From Limosilactobacillus vaginalis DSM 5837 = ATCC 49540 (GTDB taxonomy: Bacteria > Bacillota > Bacilli > Lactobacillales > Lactobacillaceae), in contig NZ_GG693415.1 of the NCBI RefSeq assembly GCF_000159435.1, positions 195,388-259,387 of the forward strand: DNA of 64,000 nt. Reading direction: 5' to 3'. Both the position numbers and the translations under genes were made by a program. The notes beneath the pieces were generated by a model. That model saw only the letters and a list, made by a program, of their open reading frames with translations. It was not told the origin of the DNA and did no database searches. Shown here in pieces: positions 57,754 to 64,000 of the stretch; the stretch's first letter is position 1, and each line of letters starts with the position of its first letter.

Positions 57754-57781
57754 TTGTTTTTTTGCCCAAAACTGTTATGAT
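57754..57781 (+). promoter_or_regulatory. Promoter of recA
   Basis: TTGTTT (57754-57759), 16 bases, TATGAT (57776-57781) with TG extension at 57773. Confidence 0.65.
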
Positions 57782-57817
57782 TATTAACGGATATTCCGTT
57801 TCAAAGGAGGAATTATT

Positions 57818-58900
57818 TTGGCTGATCAACGAAAAGCAGCACTTGATGTCGCAATTCGTAAAATTGAAAAGAATTTCGGTAAGGGCTCCATCATGCGGAT
57901 GGGGGATGCTGCCGATATGAAGATTGCTACAGTTTCAAGTGGTTCATTAGCAATTGACAAGGCCCTTGGTGTAGGTGGTTACCCCCGTGGCCGAATTGTT
58001 GAAATTTATGGTCCTGAAAGTTCAGGTAAGACGACCGTTGCTTTGCAGGCGGTTGCCGAAGTGCAGCGTCAAGGCGGAACAGCTGCCTATATTGATGCTG
58101 AAAACGCCCTTGATCCTCAATATGCAGAGGCATTAGGTGTAAACGTCGATGACTTACTTCTTTCTCAACCAGATACTGGTGAAGAAGGACTAGAGATTGC
58201 GGATGCTTTGATTTCTAGTGGAGCAGTTGATTTGGTAGTTGTTGACTCGGTAGCTGCACTTGTCCCACGTGCCGAAATTGAAGGTGAGATGGGGGATGCC
58301 CATGTTGGTCTTCAGGCACGGTTAATGTCACAAGCATTGCGGAAGCTTTCTGGGGAGATTAACAAGACAAAGACGATTGCCATCTTTATTAACCAAATTC
58401 GTGAAAAAGTTGGTGTGATGTTCGGTAATCCAGAAACTACTACCGGTGGCCGAGCATTAAAGTTCTACTCAACAATTCGAATGGAAATTCGGCGGTCTGA
58501 ACAGATCAAAAACGGCACTAATGTTATTGGTAACCGGACAAAGATTAAAATCGTTAAGAATAAGGTTGCTCCGCCGTTTAAGCGCGCTGAAGTTGACATT
58601 ATGTATGGCGAAGGAATTTCCAAGACCGGTGAACTTCTTGATATGGCTGTTGAACAAGATCTCGTTAAGAAGTCTGGTGCATGGTATTCATATGGCGATG
58701 AACGGATTGGTCAAGGACGTGAAAATGCTAAGAACTGGTTGGCTGAACACCCTGATAGTATGGCTGAACTGATGAATAAGGTTCGTGAAGCTAACGGAAT
58801 GGAACCGTTAAAGGATACTGCAAATAAGTCTCAAAACGGGAAGCAAAGCACCAATTCTGAAGCTAAGCAGGAAACAATTGAAGAAGCAAGCAAAAAATAA
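57818..58900 (+). CDS. recA: Recombinase RecA
   Basis: Strand-exchange protein and SOS co-protease, 360 residues. Walker [10 protein letters not shown] is at 65-73; the L1/L2 DNA-binding loops are seen around [19 protein letters not shown] and [24 protein letters not shown]. The last 40 or so residues form the acidic, Gln/Ser-rich tail. Start TTG 57818 behind AAAGGAGG. A LexA-type box and promoter lie in the 88-base gap after cinA, so it can be transcribed apart from cinA. Confidence 0.98.
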   Translation: MADQRKAALDVAIRKIEKNFGKGSIMRMGDAADMKIATVSSGSLAIDKALGVGGYPRGRIVEIYGPESSGKTTVALQAVAEVQRQGGTAAYIDAENALDPQYAEALGVNVDDLLLSQPDTGEEGLEIADALISSGAVDLVVVDSVAALVPRAEIEGEMGDAHVGLQARLMSQALRKLSGEINKTKTIAIFINQIREKVGVMFGNPETTTGGRALKFYSTIRMEIRRSEQIKNGTNVIGNRTKIKIVKNKVAPPFKRAEVDIMYGEGISKTGELLDMAVEQDLVKKSGAWYSYGDERIGQGRENAKNWLAEHPDSMAELMNKVREANGMEPLKDTANKSQNGKQSTNSEAKQETIEEASKK

Positions 58901-58961
58901 AAGATTTAAATACTAGGAAGAGATTAGACTCTGTAAGTTTAATAATTACTAGCAATAGATA

Positions 58962-58997
58962 AAGACCGGGAAAACATTTTTCCGGCCTTATTTAATT
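58962..58997 (+). terminator. Terminator of recA
   Basis: AAGACCGGGAAAA pairs with TTTTCCGGCCTT, followed by ATTTAATT. The T-run is weak. Confidence 0.75.
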
Positions 58998-59010
58998 ATT
59001 GAAAGAATGG

Positions 59011-59039
59011 TTGACACTAATTAACGGCAAGCTTAAAAT
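59011..59039 (+). promoter_or_regulatory. Promoter of rny
   Basis: TTGACA (59011-59016), a 17-base spacer, TAAAAT (59034-59039). Confidence 0.7.
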
Positions 59040-59127
59040 TTAATTTGTGTGGTATTTAATTTATCATACGGTTAAATTAAACTAATTAATTGAACCAATA
59101 ATAAAAAATAGTGAAAGCGGAGGTGAA

Positions 59128-60690
59128 ATGATGGAAGCTTTCGGCTTAGTTTTCGCCGCGCTTGCTATGATTATCGGTGTTATTATTGGATATGCAATTC
59201 ATAAGGTTTCTGTTGAAAAGCAACTCAAAGCTGCTAATCAAAGTGCAGAGCAAATTCTTTCCACTGCAAAACAGGATGCTGCGACGGCGAAAAAAGAGGC
59301 TATTTTAGAGGCCAAGGAAGAAAGCCATCGTTACCGAGAAAGTGTTGAACAAGAACTGAAACAACGGCGAAATGAGGTTCAGAAGCAAGAAGATCGACTC
59401 TTGCAACGGGAAACCTCATTAGATCGCAAAGATGATGCTCTTGAAAAGCGAGAGGGTGCTGTTGGTAAACGGGAGCACCAACTTGAACAACAAACTAACC
59501 AGTTAAAAGTATCTCAAGAAAAGGCAGATTCGTTAATTGAACAGCGACAACAAGAATTGGAAAAAGTTGCCCAATTGTCTCACGAGGATGCAAAAACCCA
59601 GGTCTTAGATCAGGTTAAGGAAGAGCTAAAGACCGAGCGGGCAATTATGATTCGTGATAGTGAACAAAATGCTGAATTGGTTGCTGATAAAACAGCAAAG
59701 AAGCTGATTGTTGAAGCAATTCAACGAAGCGCTGCGGATGTTGTTTCCGAAGCAACGGTTTCTGTTGTTAACTTACCAAACGATGACATGAAGGGGAGAA
59801 TTATTGGTCGAGAAGGACGAAATATTCGGACCCTAGAAACTCTGACGGGAATTGATTTGATTATTGATGATACTCCTGAAGCTGTTGTGTTAAGCGGATT
59901 TGATCCGGTTCGGCGTGAAATTGCTAAGATTGCTTTGGAAAAGCTGATTCAGGATGGACGTATTCATCCGGCAAGAATTGAAGAAGCTGTTGATAAAGCC
60001 CGTCAAGAAATGGATGCTAACCTTCGAGAAACTGGTGAACAAGTTCTCTTCGATCTCGGAATTCATTCAATGCATCCGGACTTGATTAAGACAATTGGTC
60101 GGATGAAGTACCGGACTAGTTACGGTCAAAACGTCCTTGATCATTCGATTGAAGTTGCTAAGCTTGCTGGAATAATGGCAGCAGAGTTAGGAGAAGATGT
60201 GACCCTTGCTAAGCGGGCAGGTCTTCTTCACGATATTGGAAAGGCAATTGACCACGAAGTTGATGGTTCGCATGTTGAGCTAGGTGTTGAATTAACTACC
60301 AAGTATAAGGAAAATAAAGTAGTAATTAACACGATTGCTTCACACCACGGTGATGTTCCGGCAAAATCAGTGATTGCCGCGCTTGTTCAGGCTGCTGATG
60401 CTATTTCTGGTGCACGCCCTGGTGCGCGGAGTGAATCACTTGAACAATATATTCAACGATTAAAGAAACTGGAAAGTATTGCAAATGACCATAATGGTGT
60501 CGATCATAGTTACGCAATTCAGGCAGGTCGTGAATTGCGGGTAATAGTTAAACCAAAGAAGATTTCGGATCTTCAAGCAATTGCTTTGTCTCATGATATT
60601 AAACATGAAATTGAACAGGAGCTTGAATACCCTGGTCATATCAAGGTAACTGTTATTCGTGAAACTCGAGCGATCGACTACGCAAAGTAA
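59128..60690 (+). CDS. rny: Ribonuclease Y
   Basis: Membrane-anchored endoribonuclease that starts mRNA decay, 520 residues. Parts in order: one N-terminal membrane helix (about 3-25), a long coiled coil to residue 200 or so, a KH domain with [15 protein letters not shown], and an HD domain with the metal pair H368-D369 in [19 protein letters not shown] precedes the tandem ATG codons; the first was used. Gene order recA-rny is conserved in Firmicutes. Confidence 0.96.
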   Translation: MMEAFGLVFAALAMIIGVIIGYAIHKVSVEKQLKAANQSAEQILSTAKQDAATAKKEAILEAKEESHRYRESVEQELKQRRNEVQKQEDRLLQRETSLDRKDDALEKREGAVGKREHQLEQQTNQLKVSQEKADSLIEQRQQELEKVAQLSHEDAKTQVLDQVKEELKTERAIMIRDSEQNAELVADKTAKKLIVEAIQRSAADVVSEATVSVVNLPNDDMKGRIIGREGRNIRTLETLTGIDLIIDDTPEAVVLSGFDPVRREIAKIALEKLIQDGRIHPARIEEAVDKARQEMDANLRETGEQVLFDLGIHSMHPDLIKTIGRMKYRTSYGQNVLDHSIEVAKLAGIMAAELGEDVTLAKRAGLLHDIGKAIDHEVDGSHVELGVELTTKYKENKVVINTIASHHGDVPAKSVIAALVQAADAISGARPGARSESLEQYIQRLKKLESIANDHNGVDHSYAIQAGRELRVIVKPKKISDLQAIALSHDIKHEIEQELEYPGHIKVTVIRETRAIDYAK

Positions 60691-60723
60691 ATGACATGTT
60701 AGAGAAAAACGCTTTAATATGGT

Positions 60724-60762
60724 AAAGAGACTAGGTTATTTCCTGGCCTCTTTCTTTATTTT
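60724..60762 (+). terminator. Terminator of rny
   Basis: AAAGAGACTAGG pairs with CCTGGCCTCTTT, then CTTTATTTT. Confidence 0.75.
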
Positions 60763-60775
60763 GCCATTCTCTTTC

Positions 60776-60804
60776 TTGCACTTGAATTACGCAAAAAATA
60801 TAAT
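60776..60804 (+). promoter_or_regulatory. Promoter of mutS-mutL
   Basis: TTGCAC (60776-60781), a 17-base spacer, TATAAT (60799-60804). Confidence 0.7.
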
Positions 60805-60874
60805 AAATAAAGTAAAGATACGGTAAAAAAACGTTATAAGTTATATAGAGAGAAAAATTACGGGGTGAAATTAG

Positions 60875-63508
60875 GTGGCAAAGAAAACAACGCCAATGAT
60901 GGAACAGTACCAAAAGGTCAAGGATCAATACCCAGATGCATTTTTATTTTACCGGTTAGGGGACTTTTACGAGCTCTTTAACGATGATGCAATTAAGGGT
61001 GCCCAATTGCTTGAATTAACGCTAACAACAAGAAATCATAGTGCTAAGAACCCGATCCCGATGTGTGGCGTTCCCCATCGAGCCGTTAACAGCTACATTG
61101 ATGTACTAATTGATAAGGGATATAAGGTTGCAATTTGTGAGCAAATGGAGGACCCCAAAAAAGCCAAGGGGATGGTTAAGCGGGCAGTTACCCGGTTAAT
61201 TACTCCAGGAACTCAAATGGACTTGAACGGTGATCAGGCTAAAAACAATAACTATTTAGCGGGAATTATCCGTCAAAACGGTCATTATTATCTGGCGTAT
61301 ACTGATTTATCAACTGGAGAATTAAAAACAACCGATTTTGCAAGTGAGGATGAGGTCATTAATGAGCTGATTAACTTGCAGAGTCGGGAAGTTGTCCTTG
61401 ATGATTCAGTTGAAGATGATTTTAAGCAACAGTTAACTAAACGAAATATTTTGCAATCACACCAGCCTGAAATTGTGAATGAAGCAGAGGTGAGTTACCT
61501 AACCCAAGACTTAACTGATGAAGGTCAGCAAGCCGTTGTTTCACTTCTAGTTTCGTACCTGCTAACAACGCAAAAACGTTCACTAGCGCATTTGCAAAAA
61601 GCAATTTCTTACCGGCCCAGCTCCTTTATGAAGATTGATCACTATTCAAAAACTAATCTTGAATTAATGACCAACATGCGGAGTGGTAAACGACAGGGAA
61701 CGTTAGCCTGGTTGCTTGACGAAACAAAAACGGCAATGGGAAGCCGGCTATTAAAACGGTGGCTAGATCGACCGTTAATTGACCCCAAGCAAATTAGTGC
61801 TCGTCAGGATAAGGTTCAAGAGCTCCTTGAACACTATTTTGAGCGAAATAATATCCAGCAAGAGCTGATTAAAGTTTATGATTTGGAGCGGCTTGCTGGT
61901 CGAGTAGCATACGGAAGCGTTAATGGCCGGGATTTAATTCAGTTAAAGACTTCATTGCTTCAGGTACCAAAAATTAAGTATACCTTAGAGACGCTTGATG
62001 CACCGGCATTTGCTGACTTGGAGAAGCAACTCGATCCCTTGAGTGATGTAGCATCCCTGATCGAAAACTCAATCGTTGAAGATCCACCAATTAGTGTGAC
62101 TGATGGTGGAGTAATTAAGGATGGTTATGATCAGCAGCTTGATGAGTACCGTGACGCGATGAATAACGGTAAGCAATGGATTGCGGATTTGCAAAAGCAC
62201 GAACGAGAGGTAACGGGAATCAATAACCTCAAAATCGGTTATAACCATGTTTTTGGTTACTATATTGAGGTGACAAAGGTTAACCTCAATAAGATTCCTC
62301 GTGACCGCTATGAACGGAAGCAAACACTGGTAAACGCGGAACGGTTCTCAACGCCTGAGCTAAAGGAAAAAGAAGCGTTAATTTTAGGTGCTCAAGAAAA
62401 ATCAACCGCACTTGAATACGATGTCTTTGTTAAGATTCGGGAGAAAGTGAAAAAGCAGATTAAACGGTTGCAAAGCTTGGCTCAAGCGTTGTCTGAATTA
62501 GATGTTCTCCAAAGCTTCGCGGTTGTCAGTGAAGATTATCATTTTGTTCGTCCACAAATGAACACGGGTCACGTATTGAAAATCAAGGATGGTCGGCACC
62601 CCGTTGTTGAAAAGTTTATGGGTCATCAAGAATATGTTCCTAATGATGTTATGATGGATGAATCAACGGATATTCTTTTGATTACTGGACCAAACATGTC
62701 TGGTAAGAGTACCTATATGCGTCAATTAGCATTGACCGCTGTGATGGCTCAAATGGGGTGCTTTGTTCCGGCAGAACGGGCAGAGTTACCTATTTTTGAC
62801 CAAATTTTTACCCGCATTGGGGCAGCGGATGACTTAATTTCTGGTGAAAGTACCTTTATGGTTGAAATGATGGAGGCTAATAATGCCCTAATGCACGCTA
62901 CTGATCGGAGTTTAATCTTATTTGATGAAATTGGTCGGGGAACTGCTACCTATGATGGGATGGCATTAGCTCAAGCGATTATTGAATACATTCATGAGCA
63001 TTTGCGGGCTAAAACGCTTTTTTCGACTCACTATCATGAATTAACTGCTCTTGAAACAACCCTGTCCCGGCTAAAGAATGTTCATGTTGGCGCAACGGAG
63101 AAAAATGGCGAATTAGTATTCTTACACAAGGTGAGTGCTGGACCAGCAGATAAGTCATACGGGATTCACGTTGCTAAATTAGCTGGGATGCCTGAGGATC
63201 TCCTGAAGCGTGCCGATCAAATTCTCAGCTCTCTAGAAAAGAAGGATGTAAAGCTGCCGACAATTCCTGCGTCTATTGAGCAGCAGTCTGAGGCAAGTAA
63301 GGTTAAAGAAAAAACTGTTCATCCTGCTACTCAACCACCATTGGTTGATCCAAATGGGCAAGTAGAACTATTTGGAACTCCAGCACCCAAAGCAAAGGAC
63401 CCGGCAGCTGCAAAAATTATTAAGCAGTTAAAGAACCTTAACTTGATGGGGATGACACCAATGGATGTTATGAACCAAATTTATCAATGGCAGCAAAAGT
63501 TAAAGTAA
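60875..63508 (+). CDS. mutS: DNA mismatch repair protein MutS
   Basis: Mismatch-recognition ATPase of 877 residues. The mismatch-binding F-x-E motif is in [15 protein letters not shown], close to residue 32. Walker [10 protein letters not shown] begins near residue 605, and the ABC-type Walker B is [16 protein letters not shown]. The helix-turn-helix dimerisation part follows, and the C-terminal tail holds a beta-clamp-like QVELFG segment. Start GTG 60875 behind CGGGGTGAAATTAG. mutL begins ten bases after the stop. Confidence 0.97.
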   Translation: MAKKTTPMMEQYQKVKDQYPDAFLFYRLGDFYELFNDDAIKGAQLLELTLTTRNHSAKNPIPMCGVPHRAVNSYIDVLIDKGYKVAICEQMEDPKKAKGMVKRAVTRLITPGTQMDLNGDQAKNNNYLAGIIRQNGHYYLAYTDLSTGELKTTDFASEDEVINELINLQSREVVLDDSVEDDFKQQLTKRNILQSHQPEIVNEAEVSYLTQDLTDEGQQAVVSLLVSYLLTTQKRSLAHLQKAISYRPSSFMKIDHYSKTNLELMTNMRSGKRQGTLAWLLDETKTAMGSRLLKRWLDRPLIDPKQISARQDKVQELLEHYFERNNIQQELIKVYDLERLAGRVAYGSVNGRDLIQLKTSLLQVPKIKYTLETLDAPAFADLEKQLDPLSDVASLIENSIVEDPPISVTDGGVIKDGYDQQLDEYRDAMNNGKQWIADLQKHEREVTGINNLKIGYNHVFGYYIEVTKVNLNKIPRDRYERKQTLVNAERFSTPELKEKEALILGAQEKSTALEYDVFVKIREKVKKQIKRLQSLAQALSELDVLQSFAVVSEDYHFVRPQMNTGHVLKIKDGRHPVVEKFMGHQEYVPNDVMMDESTDILLITGPNMSGKSTYMRQLALTAVMAQMGCFVPAERAELPIFDQIFTRIGAADDLISGESTFMVEMMEANNALMHATDRSLILFDEIGRGTATYDGMALAQAIIEYIHEHLRAKTLFSTHYHELTALETTLSRLKNVHVGATEKNGELVFLHKVSAGPADKSYGIHVAKLAGMPEDLLKRADQILSSLEKKDVKLPTIPASIEQQSEASKVKEKTVHPATQPPLVDPNGQVELFGTPAPKAKDPAAAKIIKQLKNLNLMGMTPMDVMNQIYQWQQKLK

Positions 63509-63518
63509 GGTGGCATAA

Positions 63519-64000
63519 ATGGGAAAGATCCATGAATTAACTAATGTATTAGCGGATCAAATTGCCGCTGGGGAAGTAATCGAACGGCCCGCGTCAATTG
63601 TTAAGGAGCTGGTCGAAAATTCGTTAGATGCTAACAGTAAGCGAATTGACATTATTGTCGAAAATTCTGGCCTGGATAGTATCAGGGTAATTGACGATGG
63701 TTCTGGGATTGCGGATGATGATGTTAAAATTGCATTTAAGCGTCACGCTACCAGTAAGATTACAACTCGACGCGATCTTTTTAAGGTTCGGACAATGGGT
63801 TTCCGGGGTGAAGCTTTGCCAAGCATTGCCTCAGTAGCTGATGTTACCTTAACGACAGCTACACCGGGTAGTACGACTGGTTCTTTAATCCATATTCATG
63901 GTGGTGAACTAGTTGACTTAAAGCCGGGACCAGCGCGTCAAGGAACTGACGTGGTTGTTCGTGAACTTTTCTTTAATACCCCAGCACGGTTAAAATATTT
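63519..64000 (+). CDS. mutL: DNA mismatch repair protein MutL, 3' truncated
   Basis: First 160 codons of MutL, cut by the window end. The GHKL ATPase motifs are all visible: [10 protein letters not shown] (motif I), DDGSGI (motif II) and [15 protein letters not shown] (motif III). ATG 63519 follows AAGGTGGCATAA; the gene is clearly in one operon with mutS. The endonuclease part expected at the C-terminus lies outside. Confidence 0.96.
   Translation, partial: MGKIHELTNVLADQIAAGEVIERPASIVKELVENSLDANSKRIDIIVENSGLDSIRVIDDGSGIADDDVKIAFKRHATSKITTRRDLFKVRTMGFRGEALPSIASVADVTLTTATPGSTTGSLIHIHGGELVDLKPGPARQGTDVVVRELFFNTPARLKY

Overview
This window looks like chromosomal core DNA of a low-GC lactic acid bacterium, most likely a Limosilactobacillus or close heterofermentative relative. 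The evidence is the F-type ATPase operon order, an F-type Ddl (D-Ala-D-Lac ligase signature, typical of intrinsically vancomycin-resistant lactobacilli), T-box control of amino acid transporters, a Lacto-usp/6S RNA beside rarA, many TGnTATAAT extended -10 promoters, and frequent GTG and TTG starts. The genus call is inference; no rRNA is present to confirm it. No tRNA, rRNA, CRISPR array or IS transposase was seen.

Layout. 1-6134: ATP synthase operon (atpB truncated by the window edge, then atpEFHAGDC). 6284-10960: cell-envelope block (DUF1146, murA, an mreB paralogue, yidD, DUF2969, rodA) and a lone gcvH-like gene. 11034-13954: methionine uptake operon metNIQ behind a T-box. 14035-17659: MFS efflux gene, ddl, and an XRE/TPR regulator. 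17708-19622: group II intron of class C type, sitting directly behind the regulator's terminator, with its reverse transcriptase broken by a 7-bp tandem duplication. 19623-21544: aldo/keto reductase and an araR pseudogene with at least two lesions. 21635-24585: uspA, a small membrane protein, the 6S-type RNA, rarA and yueI. 24775-27854: a YczE-like membrane protein, yaaA, rpsD with a structured leader, and free-Met-R-sulfoxide reductase. 27986-35224: ezrA, a cysteine desulfurase/thiI pair for tRNA s4U, and valS behind a T-box. 35570-42745: respiratory block cydABDC plus a type II NADH dehydrogenase. 42917-47563: folC, radC, mreBCD. 47570-50187: histidine-type ABC transporter behind an unusual T-box with two successive antiterminator/terminator modules. 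50196-50324: an unexplained 129-bp inverted-repeat element. 50454-60690: the conserved yfmF-yfmH-rodZ-pgsA-(organophosphate transporter)-cinA-recA-rny stretch. 60875-64000: mutS and the start of mutL.

How it fits together. Most of the window is housekeeping: proton pumping, wall synthesis and rod shape (murA, two MreB-family genes, mreCD, rodA, rodZ, ezrA, ddl), tRNA charging and modification, and DNA maintenance (recA, rarA, radC, mutSL). The respiratory block would work only with supplied haem and quinone, since no synthesis genes for them are seen here. The most unusual items are the double-module T-box, the 129-bp palindromic element, the intron broken by a clean 7-bp duplication, and a 26-bp perfect palindrome between yaaA and a membrane-protein gene.
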